A stretch of DNA of 40,664 nt from Cymbomonas tetramitiformis (taxonomy: Eukaryota; Chlorophyta; Pyramimonadophyceae; Pyramimonadales; Pyramimonadaceae): assembly GCA_001247695.2 (NCBI GenBank), contig LGRX02027858.1, positions 1 to 40,664 of the forward strand. The letters are read 5' to 3'. The notes under the pieces are model-generated. The model made no database searches. It saw only the letters and a list, made by a program, of their open reading frames with translations, and was not told the DNA's origin. Position numbers and translations under genes: made by a program. Positions 1 through 10,628 of the stretch are shown here, in pieces. The stretch's first letter is position 1; every line of letters starts with the position of its first letter.

Positions 1-3000
1 TCTTTGTGAAGTAACCGCTGGCCTGTTGAAAGTGCGGGAGTACAGACACGTCGGCATGGTTCACATTTACACCTGTTGCCATGCCAAGGACGAACCGACT
101 TGCATGACTCCCCACGAGTTTCATGCTTGCGCACTAGAAATGCTAACCACCCAACGGCGCTACCCGACATGGTTGCCAATCCCGTCCATTTTGGTTGAAG
201 AACCAGGCAAGGTAATGTACGGGGACCACGCATTTTCCATACAAGTACGGGAACGTGAAGTGGCAGATTGTCTCGTGTCCATTGCCGCGAAAATCATGCA
301 CATTGTCGCCGCCTCCATCGATGCCAGCAACCTGGCGAGGTGAGCCCCCCTTCCCCCCCCCTTGCATTGGAATGTTTGCATGTCGGCGCTAGGGTTCCTT
401 TGATATACCGTTAGCATACTAACGGCATAATAAGTGCGTGCTATCTCCAGGCTCGGCCACGACTCCCCGCTGCCCGCCTCGCCTTCGCCACTCCCCGAGC
501 CGATGGGCGACCCCAACGACCACACCACCCCTCCCCCGTCCCCGTCCTTGAGAGAGGGCGAATCTGACTCTTCATCCATGATGGAGGTCGATGCCGAGCC
601 CCAGGTCGCCGACCTCTTCATGAGCCATAACGATGCCAAATTGGCGAGGTGCGTCCCTACTCGTGATGTTATCGCCGGGCGTTAGTACATTGTTAGCATG
701 CCTGTAGCATACTAACGGCATAATAAGTGCGTGCTGTCTCCAGGCTCGGCCACGACTCCCCGCTGCCCGCCTCGCCTTCGCCACTCCCCGAGCCGATGGG
801 CGACCTCACCGACGACACCACCCCTCCTCCGTCCTTGAGAGAGGACGACTCCGACTCCAGCACCGACCGTACCACTCCTCCCGCGTCTTTGAGAGAGGGC
901 GACGACGAGCAGTATGACAATCGACTTCGCAATCTTGTGCGAGGATGTACCGTGGAATATCGCAAAGCCTACCATGACCCTTGGGCATCGATACTTGTTG
1001 GTGACTTGGTGGACCAGATGCCTGAGCCCTCCTATACAACCTTTTGCGCGGATCGGTTACTAGAGGTGCGGTTCGCGGGCAAGGTTTTTCGATGTGAGGC
1101 AACGGACGGGGTCATGACGTTGGCTGCGATGGTCCACGTTTTCTACGACCTCTTTGATTGGGTTGATCATTGTATGTCCACGGGCTTCCAAGGGGCACCG
1201 GCAAATTGGAGTTACGCCCAAGACGAAGGCAGTGATCATGAGCCTACCCGCGCACATCCCGAGACGACCGAGCTCCCCGACCACTCTCCGCGTCATGGGG
1301 ATGTGAACCTGGCGAGGTGACCCCCCCCCCTTAGGAATGTTTGCATGTCGGCGTTAGGGTCCCTTTAGGACGCCGTCGGCATGCTAACGGCATAATAAGT
1401 GCGTGCTATCTCCAGGCTCGGCCACGACTCCCCGCTGCCCGCCTCGCCTTCGCCACTCCCCGAGCCGATGGCCGACCTCACCGACGACACCACCCCTCCC
1501 GCGTCCTTGAGAGAGGACGACGACGCCTCTCCAGCCGCCACGCTTTTGCCACACCCCGAGACGACCGAGCTCCCCGACCACTCTCCGCGTCATGGGGATG
1601 TGAACCTGGCGAGGTGACCCCCCCCCCTTAGGAATGTTTGCATGTCGGCGTTAGGGTCCCTTTAGGACGCCGTCGGCATGCTAACGGCATAATAAGTGCG
1701 TGCTATCTCCAGGCTCGGCCACGACTCCCCGCTGCCCGCCTCGCCTTCGCCACTCCCCGAGCCGATGGCCGACCTCACCGACGACACCACCCCTCCCGCG
1801 TCCTTGAGAGAGGACGACGACGCCTCTCCAGCCGCCACGCTTTTGCCACACCCCGAGACGACCGAGCTCCCCGACCACTCTCCGCGTCATGGGGATGTGA
1901 ACCTGGCGAGGTGACCCCCCCCCCTTAGGAATGTTTGCATGTCGGCGTTAGGGTCCCTTTAGGACGCCGTCGGCATGCTAACGGCATAATAAGTGCGTGC
2001 TATCTCCAGGCTCGGCCACGACTCCCCGCTGCCCGCCTCGCCTTCGCCACTCCCCGAGCCGATGGGCGACCCCAACGACGACACCACCCCTCCCTCGTCC
2101 CCGTCCTTGAGAGAGGGCGAATCTGACTCTTCATCCATGATGGAGGTCGATGCCGAGCCGCAGGTCGCCGACCTCTTCATGAGCCATAACGATGCCAAAT
2201 TGGCGAGGTGCGTCCCTACTCGTGATGTTATCGCCGGGCGTTAGTATATTGTTAGCACGCCTGTAGCATACCAAACGAATCCTAACGACATACTGTACTA
2301 TCCGCAGGTCGGTGTCGACGGAGATCCAGGCCGAACATGTGTGCATGACGCCTTTAGAGATGGCATGGAAGCTGCGAGACGACGCACATGAAAAGGCAAT
2401 ACGGGAGGGAGAACTGCGAGAAGATGGATTCTTGCTATGTGATTGTGGCATGTGCTATGGCACGGCCACGTGGTGGGGTAAAACAACCGTATGGCGTCAC
2501 CGGAAGCTATTTAAAAGGATTCGCCGCGCACGTGCCTACGCGGATGCGGTAGATGTCTCCGTACCGGATGTGCGTATGGGCATGGCTTTGGACGATGACC
2601 CCGAGACGACAGAGCTCCCCGACCACTCTCCGCGTCATGGGGATGTGAACCTGGCGAGGTGACCCCCCTTCCCCCCCCTAGGAATGTTTGCATGTCGGCG
2701 TTAGGGTCCCTTTAAGACGCCGTCAGCATGCCGGCTAACGGCAGTATAAGTGCGTGCTATCTCCAGGCTCGGCCACGACTCCCCGCTGCCCGCCTCGCCT
2801 TCGCCACTCCCCGAGCAGGTTCAAGTGGACGATCGTGAGGTAGCGGATTCCGACCGCTCCGACGATCCGACGATCCACGAGGAGGATTTGGAAAGTTTCG
2901 ACGATGACCGCTCCTATAGCGATGATTTCGCATCATGCCAAGGCGAAAACTTTGAGGAATGCGGGGATCCATTTGCCGAGGTTGAGGGTGATGACATTGG

Positions 3001-6000
3001 CGAAGCCGGATCTATGAAAGGCGACGACGATCGGATGGATGCAGACGATGCGATCATGGACGACATGAGAACAGCGACGGCCGACGGGCCGAGTTGATCG
3101 CAGGGATCAAGAGGTTGATGGCCGGGCAGCAAGAGGTGAGCACATATGTGTTGGCATGCTGATAGCATACAAACAGTATGCCTTTAGCATGATCCAAGTG
3201 TGCTAGGGACGCACTGTGACACCGATTGTTATATAATGATCACGGCGTTCGATGGTGACCACACGCAGGAGATGGACGCGAACCCCGTGGCAGACCCGCG
3301 CCACCCACCGATTAACTCCTTCAAGATGCTTCTCGACCTCTTGGAATGGAACACCGAAGGCAAGATGTCGCGAGACTCGTTTGACAAGCTCCTCGCCATC
3401 ATTCATGAACATTTCGGAAAACATTTGGGAACCTTTCCAACGAACTTCAAAGCCGCATGGAAACAGTTCGAAGTGTTCGACGCCCCCTGCAACATGGTTG
3501 ACTTATGTGTGAAAGGATGCGTGTTCTTCGAGGGAGAGTACGCCACCGCCGACGTGTGCCCGAAGTGCAATGAGCCCCGGTGGGAGGCATTGGGCGAGAT
3601 GGGGGAAGTGGACGCGGGGAAGGGCAAGAAAGCGCGATCACAATTCTTTTGGTGGAATGTTGCGGACTTGCTGAGACGTGTGTACGCAAATCCATACACC
3701 GCGGAGATGATGCTCGCTCACTCCAGGCACGTTCCACCGGCAGACGGATCGGTGCGCACTATCTGGGGTAAGTCTTCCACACAGTACCCCGTTATCATGT
3801 GGTTAGCATGTAAACGACGTCTTACGCCTGTCGTTAGCGTGTGTTTAGCATGTCTAACTCATATACACGTGTTCTATGCCTTCATCAGATGGTAAGGAAT
3901 GGCAGGAGCGGAAGAACGTGCGACACGTCGATTTTTTCAAGGAGGCCAGGAACGTGAGCATTCTGTTGAGTGCGGATGGGGCGGCTTTGTGGCAAAACAA
4001 AATGGGGGTGTTCCCTATCTACTTTCAAATCTTGAACCTACCTCCGGAGCTTCGCACGAAGTATGAGAACATGGAGGTATACGGAATCATTGAAGGACAG
4101 CACCCTGCGAACTCCCAATTACTGTATGGCAAGCTGGTGGATGAGCTCGTGGAGTTGTGGGACGAAGGCTTTGTGTGTTGGGACTCATACACCGACGAGC
4201 ACGTGCGGTTGAAGGTCATGCTCTTTGCCATACTCATGGACTATAAGGGAGCGGTTGATGCCGCACAAGTCATGGACGTCGGTTCGTACGCTGGGTGCCT
4301 AGTATGCAAGATCCGGGGGACATTCGCAACATGTTTGCACAAGATGGTGTACATGTTCAGCAAGCAAGATCCACCAGGTATGTATATAGCACGTTCTTAG
4401 CATACTATCGGTATCGTACGAACATGCTAAAGGCATGCTATCCGTATCATGAATGCATTCTGGACGTATGTTTGACGATTTCTTTGTTCTCACTTCGGCT
4501 TAGGCACTCAACCGTTGCGCACGGACGCCGAGTACAAGCGTCATGGCGCAAGGCACGAAGATCTACGGGATAGTGGAGACCCAGAACTTTCGGGCGCGAC
4601 CTTGGAGGAGAGCATGAGAAAGACGGGCGTGAAGTTCTTGAGCGTGTTTACTCGGTTGGTTTACTTCAAGCTCTACCGTGATTTCATCCTGGATGGCATG
4701 CATGACATCATGAACTTAGCGAACAGGATTGCCGCATCATTGCTCGGGGTCGACTTCACCGACGCCGTCCGCCAGCAAGCGAGAGAGGATGGTGTCCACC
4801 CCACGTGGCATGCCACAACCAAGGTGAAGAATAGTAAAGGTAGGCAACTATTCGCGTGTTAGCATGTTCATAGGGTTGTGTTAGGTTGTTGTGGCAATAT
4901 TACCGACAGCCTAAACGCATGCTAACAGTATTTTCATGTTTTTTTTAATTGTGCCGCAGGGGCGGAGGTTTTGGTGTACAAGATGACGCATGGACCTTTC
5001 GCGATTCCACCCCGCCCTAACAAAACGTCCACCACGAAGCGATGTTTGGAGACCGCGCGCTTGTTTTTGCGGAGCATCAGGGCGACGGAGGGATGGGGGC
5101 GTGGTCACTTACGATTGCTACAAACTACCGCCGATAAGAAAGCCGCCAAGCACATTCGGGCTCATGGCGGTTTGAAGCTCGTGCAGAACGGTACCATGGC
5201 GACAGTCAGCGCTTGGCCACGAGATTACGGGCAGCCCGCCAATCCATTGGCGAAGATAGTGGGCCGAATGACCATGATCGTGCGGGAGCTGACGACGAAA
5301 CAAGTGCGGCCTCAGGTAATCTGTTAGCATGTCGTTAGTAGGTAAGCATGATACCGTTAGCACGTTAAGCACAGTATATGGGCGTCCTAACATACTGCTA
5401 TGTGCAGGATATGGGGCTACTTGCACGAGAAATAGAGCTATTTTTCAAGGACTTGGAGGCGGCCGGACCAGCGTATATGTGGTGTGTTATTAACACTCAC
5501 ATGTTTTCTCACATGGTCACGCAACTTGAGAAGTATGGTCCAATGCGGGAAGTGTGGATGTACGCCTTTGAGTCCTTGAACGGCCACATCAAATCCCTAG
5601 CGAGGAGCAACTCCATGCCCGTTCCAGCCATAATGAATTACTTCAGTCGCGTGAAGCTGTTGCGTCTGGTGCGTGGGATAATCACTTTCATTACGGCAGG
5701 CGTCTCCACCCGGGTGCCGGCGGCCGTGACCATGGGGAGCCGCGGGGCGATTGCGGTTGAGGTATCGGCTAGGGGGAAGCGGGTTGTCTTGCGAGATGAT
5801 GAAATCCAACACATCAAGGTTTGGATGCGCACTCACATTCCGGCGTATGGAGACCTGGTGGAGAGATGGGAGAAGTATGCGGAGGACGCGCGCAGGTGAT
5901 CCCATCATTATTTTCCTGAGCAGTTGTTGGCCCTGTACGTTCTGACGCCGCTATTACGTCGCTAGTACGCCTTTAGCATACTAACGACAATATATGACTG

Positions 6001-6836
6001 TGCACAGATGGAATGCCAAGATGCGGGCGCGAAACAAAAAAACACAGGCTCGCGGCTTCTACAAAGGAGGGTAAGCCTGAGCACATACGCGAACCCGTAT
6101 TTGGAGCATATGCGGATCCGACAGAATGGCTGGGCCGAAAGTTCACAAAGGACGAGATGTTGCTCATGGCGGGGCCGGCACCGGTTTGCTATAGTTTCGC
6201 GCACATTAAGATCGGCGACGCCCATTACCGCACGGCTACGACCGATCGGAATAAGCGCACCGTGCATAGCTATTTTCGTACGTTCTTCGTGAATGAGGAA
6301 ATGGACAGTGATGGGAACGTAATCTTCAACGAGAAGGGTGAGCCAAAAACCGATGAAATCGACAGGTGAGGAAGCAACGACAATGTATCGTGCAGTTATG
6401 ATGTCTTTAGTGTTTCGGTAGCATGTGATTAGCACAAGGATACCATCCTAACCGCATATTAAGGGCATTTGGACCAGCAATGGTGGTTTTCACAATCGTG
6501 GGCTTGGCGAAATGCAGGCACGGCCGCATTACCAAAATACTGCGAGTGGAGTTTGCTGGAGAGTTGTACACCTTACTCAAGTGCGATTGGCTTGCAAAGC
6601 CGACCGAGAAACAGATCAAGGCCTACCGTCTACGAAACTCCATTCTCGGCCCGGATGATTTGACTAGGACGGTCTACACCTTCAACCCGCACGTTGACCC
6701 AGCAGCCTTTGAGCACAAGGAGCCATTCATATTACCCAATCGAGTAGAACAACAAGTTGTTATTGTGCCACATCCGTGCATGGAGACCGCCGTTATTCTC
6801 GACCCAACGGCCGACTTCTTTGAGTGCATAGGATAA
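1..6836 (+). pseudogene. tnp2-type CACTA transposase, 15 visible exons, two frameshifts
   Basis: This is a DDE-type transposase of the tnp2 (CACTA/EnSpm) family with a DUF4218-like part. Exons read from splice sites and phase: <1-339, 451-648, 744-1316, 1416-1613, 1713-1910, 2010-2207, 2308-2658, 2767-3135, 3269-3767, 3889-4377, 4504-4839, 4960-5315, 5408-5895, 6008-6365, 6518-6836 (TAA). Exon 7 encodes a Cys-rich N-terminal segment (CDCGMC, then WRHRK). Exon 9 has a CPKC knuckle and the FFWWNVADLLRR stretch. Exon 10 has LLSADGAALW and ILNLPPELR. Exon 13 has the DUF4218-like FESLNGHIK. The last exon has RITKILRVEF...LLKCDWL, typical of tnp2 C-termini. Element B carries a diverged homologue with matching late exon junctions. 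Frameshifts fall in exon 8 (near 3040-3090) and exon 14 (a seven-A run near 6040). The 5' end is cut by the window. Confidence 0.78.
1341..2207 (+). repeat. 297-bp exon+intron tandem module
   Basis: Two essentially identical 297-bp units (1341-1637 and 1638-1934) and a third that diverges after its first half (1935-2207) each hold one complete intron (99 bp) plus one exon (198 bp, 66 codons). The exon length is a multiple of three, and the junction codon is always AG|G (Arg). Each unit therefore adds 66 residues in frame. Older relatives of the module occupy 434-650 and 2750-2820. Two interchangeable exon tails are used, one ending SPRHGDVNLAR and one ending MSHNDAKLAR. The encoded peptide is Pro/Asp/Glu-rich and looks disordered. 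Confidence 0.88.
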
Positions 6837-6850
6837 CATTAGAATGTTAA

Positions 6851-7414
6851 ATGTGTGATAATGACATCCTAACATTGACGTGCTATCAGCGTCCTAAGAA
6901 CATGCTAGCGACATACTAACGTCCCTACCTTTCCGAGGAATTCCGCTCGCTTACCACCTGACCCGAATCGCATCATACTCCGTGGCATATCCTTCCCCTG
7001 CCCTTCTAATCACCATATAACATGTTCCTGGTGATCTACGCACCCCCACATGCCTCACCACTCACTACCCCTCAAGTTGGCGCGAACACATGCTTAAGGC
7101 GCAGTGGCTTTAGCATGCCTTTAGAGTGTCTGATGTGTGATAATGACATGCTAACGCTGACGTGCTATCGGCGTCCTAAGAACATGCTAGCGACATACTA
7201 ACGTCCCTACCTTTCCGAGGAATTCCGCTCGCTTACCACCTGACCCGAATCGCATCATACTCCGTGGCATATCCTTCCCCTGCCCTTCTAATCACCAAAT
7301 AACATGTTCCTGGTGATCTACGCACCCCCACATGCCTCACCACTCACTACCCCTCAAGTTGGCGCGAACACATGCTTAAGGCGCAGTGGCGTTAGCATGC
7401 CTTTAGCATGGACA
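6851..7414 (+). repeat. 282-bp direct tandem duplication in the 3' flank of element A
   Basis: A 282-bp block starting with ATGTGTGATAATGACAT occurs at 6851-7132 and again at 7133-7414 with only scattered substitutions. It begins just after the transposase stop codon and carries no convincing reading frame. Its edges contain TTAGCATGCC and ACATGCTAAC words shared with the element's introns. Confidence 0.85.
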
Positions 7415-7553
7415 TGCTAACACACTTATGGGGCTTTAGCATGCCGTTAGCACGCATGCTAACACCTATCTGGCGTTAGCATGTCATAGCATGTCCATGG
7501 CACGCGTTTAGCATGTCGTTAGCAGCATACTAACGTTTTCCAGGACCGTAGGG
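7395..7553 (+). promoter_or_regulatory. Subterminal TTAGCATG motif cluster and right terminus of element A
   Basis: Within about 150 bp the words TTAGCATG, CATGCTAAC and GTTAGCA recur in both orientations and end at ACCGTAGGG. CACTA elements are known to carry subterminal repeats bound by an element-encoded protein (TNPA in maize Spm). By position and density this cluster is the equivalent here. The same words occur in most introns of the transposase gene, for example near 700-718, 1378-1390, 3800-3852, 4400-4440, 4917-4925 and 5325-5365. Confidence 0.6.
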
Positions 7554-7680
7554 GACGCAAAAAGATAGAAAGGAATACTTCATCAAAGACTTGCTAAAAA
7601 ACAGCTATCGATCTGAGGACAAGTTCGACTTCAAATACTTTTTGGCCAAGAAGCAGGTACGTTTTTTTTTTTTTGAACTC

Positions 7681-8340
7681 GTTCATTAGCTAATGAACGG
7701 CCTCTGGCCAAAGCGCGACTCACACAGAGACACTTTGGCTACGGGAACCGTTCATTAGCTAATGAACGGCCTCTGGCCAAAGCTCGACTCACACAGAGAC
7801 ACTTTGGCTACGGGAACCGTTCATTAGCTAATGAACGGCCTCTGGCCAAAGCGCGACTCACACAGAGACACTTTGGCTACGGGAACCGTTCATTAGCTAA
7901 TGAATGGCCTCTGGCCAAAGCGCGACTCACACAGCGAGAGACACTTTGGCTACGGGAACCGTTCATTAGCTAATGAACGGCCTCTGGCCAAAGCGCGACT
8001 CACACAGAGACACTTTGGCTACGGGAACCGTTCATTAGCTAATGAACGGCCTCTGGCCAAAGCGCGACTCACACAGAGACACTTTGGCTACGGGAACCGT
8101 TCATTAGCTAATGAACGGCCTCTGGCCAAAGCGCGACTCACACAGAGACACTTTGGCTACGGGAACCGTTCATTAGCTAATGAATGGCCTCTGGCCAAAG
8201 CGCGACTCACACAGAGACACTTTGGCTACGGGAACCGTTCATTAGCTAATGAACGGCCTCTGGCCAAAGCGCGACTCACACAGAGACACTTTGGCTACGG
8301 GAACCGTTCATTAGCTAATGAACGGCCTCTAGCCAAAGCG
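7681..8340. repeat. 69-bp satellite, ten copies, with an 18-bp perfect palindrome per unit
   Basis: Units start at 7681, 7750, 7819, 7888, 7961, 8030, 8099, 8168, 8237 and 8306; the last is partial. Nine units are nearly identical, and one carries a 4-bp insertion near 7935. Each opens with the perfect palindrome GTTCATTAGCTAATGAAC and contains a second inverted pair (GGCCAAAG ... CTTTGGCT). The array sits in an intron of the DUF7869-like fragment. Because 69 is a multiple of three it produces a spurious long reading frame. Confidence 0.95.
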
Positions 8341-8439
8341 AAATTTTTCTTGGACCTTGTGATAGATTGTGTGATCTTGTTCATCACAGGAATGTGGAAA
8401 ATTGTATCATGAATTTCTAAATAAATTCTATGAAGTACA

Positions 8440-8655
8440 CATTCACGACGTTGGTCGAGTTGGTACGGCGCTAGGCTATGAACCTCGCACTCGTGGGTTC
8501 GATTCCCACTAAGGGTTTAGGTTGCGCAGATCTAAGGCGTGACGGAGAGTGCTGACGGGCACGCGACGGCCGTCCCGCCTGCAGACGTGCAGTGTTGGGG
8601 GTGTCTCCCAAGCGTCTTAGATCCAGCCAACCTATAAAAACCCTTATGCGTTTCC
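8440..8655 (+). mobile_element. tRNA-headed SINE-like / fold-back insertion
   Basis: A tRNA-like head carries a consensus Pol III A box (TGGTCGAGTTGG, 8453-8464) and B box (GGTTCGATTCC). The T-arm stem is perfect (GTGGG/CCCAC) and there is a 7-nt anticodon-like loop. The flanking bases cannot form an acceptor stem, so it is not a functional tRNA. The sequence after the B box is an imperfect inverted repeat: TAAGGGTTTAGGTTG near 8511 pairs with CAACCTATAAAAACCCTTA near 8628, and AGATCTAAG pairs with CTTAGATC inside it. It lies in the intron 7657-8708. Confidence 0.55.
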
Positions 8656-9481
8656 TTGGATAATTTGGTACTAATTTTTGAGTGACGGTGTCTTTTGTTT
8701 TGTAACAGGTGTGCTTTAAGTTCTACTATATGGCTTACGGCATCAGCTACGGGTATCTTCACGACTGTCGGACACGCGTGCTCGAGGGCCGACACACGTT
8801 TGTTCATGGATTGACGTACGAGGAGGACAATCACAAGATTTCCCTGAAACGCGAGTCGGTCGTCGCATGGATCAAGAAATACGCCGACGAATACGGACAA
8901 CCCCAACCTGACAAAGCCGAGATTCATCTTTCGGATGGTTTGACCATCGAAGAGCTGTGGGACGAGTACATCGAGGGCTTGCGTGAGAATGAGGAGAGCA
9001 AAAAAAATCTCTCTCAGTTACTTCTACAAAGTATTTGACGAAGATTGCAGCTCTTGGCTCAAGATTCCATCGGTGAACCGATTTTCTCAGTGCGATGTTT
9101 GCGCGTCCTTCAAGTTATTGAAGGAAGGCTTAACCAAATCTCAAAAAGGTAAATATTCTTGAATAGCTTTGTGATGTGTTTATATGCTTATGCAATTTGT
9201 TCACTGACCCGAATTTGTGTACCTTGCACAGCGCAATACAACGGGCCTCTCAACAAACATCTGGCAATCGCACGAGCGGAGCGCCAGAAGTTCTACAAAC
9301 ATGGTCGTAAAGCGAATATGACCAAGAGTATTGCCATGAACAAAACTTGGCATAAGTATGCCTCGGTGATCATCGATGGCATGACGCAGTGGACCACCCG
9401 ACTGCCACACTTTCGACGTATCCCTAAACATCTGGACTCTAAGGACTTCCTTGACGTGCACAACATGGGCACCAAACGCAA

Positions 9482-10613
9482 TTGGGGAGTTTGGGAGTTT
9501 CGGGAGTTCGGGAGTTTTACAATGGGAGGCCCTAAAAAAATCGAAAATTTGACCGAATCTAGGGTTTAAGATTTTCCCGAGTGGAATGTAATTTTATTTA
9601 ATTTTCCGGTTGATTTAGGGTTTAAGAAATATTCCTAATTTTCACGAAAGAAATCATCTTTTTCAGCCTGAATTAAGGAAGGTTTATGGGGTTTTTTGTG
9701 TTAAGAAAACATAAATTTTCCATTGAACTTGTATAATATTTCACGCATTTTTAAGCTTCAAATTTTTTTTCGAAAATCGGTAGCAAAATGAAACTTTTTA
9801 CGTCTGATTTTTATGAAAAATGTTTTTGGGGGTTCATCGATGAACCCCTTTTATTTTTCCTAGTTTTATATGAATTTCGGGCCTTTTTGGGTGTTGGGGA
9901 GTTTTACAAGGGGAGGCCCTGAAAAAATCGAAAATTTGACCGAATCTAGGGTTTAAGATTTTCCCGAGTTGAATGTAATTTTATTTAATTTCCCGGTTGT
10001 TTTAGGGTTTAAGAAATATTCCTGATTTTAACTAAAAAAATCATCTTTGTCAGCCTGAATTATGGAAAGTTTATGGGGTTTTTTGTGTTAAGAAAACAAA
10101 AATTTTCCATTGAATTTGTACCATATTTCACGCATTCTCCAGCTTCAAATTTTTTTTCGAATCTCGGTAGCAAAATCACACTTTATACGTCTGATTTTTA
10201 TGAAATATGTTTTTGGGTGTTCATCGATGAACCCCTTTTATTTTTTCTAGTTTTATATGCCCTTTTTGGGGGTTTTTCTACATTTTTTGAAATTTCTTCA
10301 AAAAACCCCGATTTCTTTGCAATTTCAGGAATATTTTATATTTATATATCACATGAAATATACAGCTTCAAATCAATATTCAAAACAAAGTTACCGGCGC
10401 GCATGTTTTGCCTCCAGAGTTTAACACGACTTCACCTTTTCTAGTGCCCTTCGCCCCATCGCCTACTCGTCTTCGTGCATTGACCAACTACGTTCTCCAT
10501 TGGTTTTTCACGTGCTTTCGCGGACCACTACTAACCACAAGTCCGGGTGGCCGGCCCCCCAGTTAGGTTCAAAACATACTTCTTTCCCCGCCAAGATCCC
10601 TAACTAACTTTCA
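9482..10613 (+). repeat. Left terminal inverted repeat of the 11.2-kb element
   Basis: The repeat matches 19388-20717 in inverted orientation. The inner edge is near CTAACTAACTTT at 10602-10613. The outer part is two tandem subunits with period 387 bp (starts near 9511 and 9898). Each contains GTTCATCGATGAAC (9832-9845 and 10219-10232) and AT-rich sequence with CTAGGGTTTAAG. No gene is present here. One short reading frame at 10073-10444 is low-complexity and is not called. Confidence 0.9.
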
Positions 10614-10628
10614 CGAACTTTCGATGTT

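Larger units (their letters stand above)
1..7553 (+). mobile_element. CACTA/EnSpm DNA transposon, element A (left end outside window)
   Basis: The interval holds a multi-exon tnp2-type transposase gene followed by about 700 bp of non-coding, motif-rich subterminal sequence. The proposed right end is GTAGGG at 7548-7553. Its reverse complement starts CCCTAC, the same first bases as the well-supported termini of element B at 21025-32901. Immediately beyond 7553 a different coding frame begins (fragment 7554-9481), so A appears inserted in that gene. The left end and target duplication lie outside the window, so the boundary rests on one end only. The transposase has two frameshifts, so this copy is unlikely to be autonomous now. 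Confidence 0.7.
7554..9481 (+). pseudogene. DUF7869-like transposase-related gene fragment, interrupted on both sides
   Basis: Three exons can be read: about 7554-7656, 8709-9148 and 9232-9481. They are separated by introns 7657-8708 (very large) and 9149-9231. The peptide includes a CDVC zinc-knuckle (SQCDVCASFK), a basic helical stretch (AIARAERQKFYKHGRK) and the segment SVIIDGMTQW followed by LPHFRRIPKH. That resembles the start of DUF7869-type proteins, which are related to transposases; this comparison is from memory. The frame is broken at an eight-A run near 9001-9008, after which the continuation reads SYFYKVFDEDCSSW. The 5' side is cut by element A and the 3' side by the large inverted-repeat element. 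No remainder was found elsewhere in the window. Confidence 0.5.

Noticed and set aside
7681..8340. CRISPR array
   Set aside because: There are no unique spacers. The entire 69-bp unit is repeated, within a eukaryotic intron.
7900..8412. 170-codon reading frame
   Set aside because: It is a by-product of the 69-bp satellite, whose period is a multiple of three. The peptide is a 23-residue repeat.
8449..8515. Functional tRNA gene
   Set aside because: D-, anticodon- and T-arm features exist, but no acceptor stem forms. It is better explained as a SINE head.
10073..10444. 123-codon Phe-rich frame
   Set aside because: It lies in the AT-rich inverted repeat and has low-complexity composition with no counterpart open frame in the other arm.
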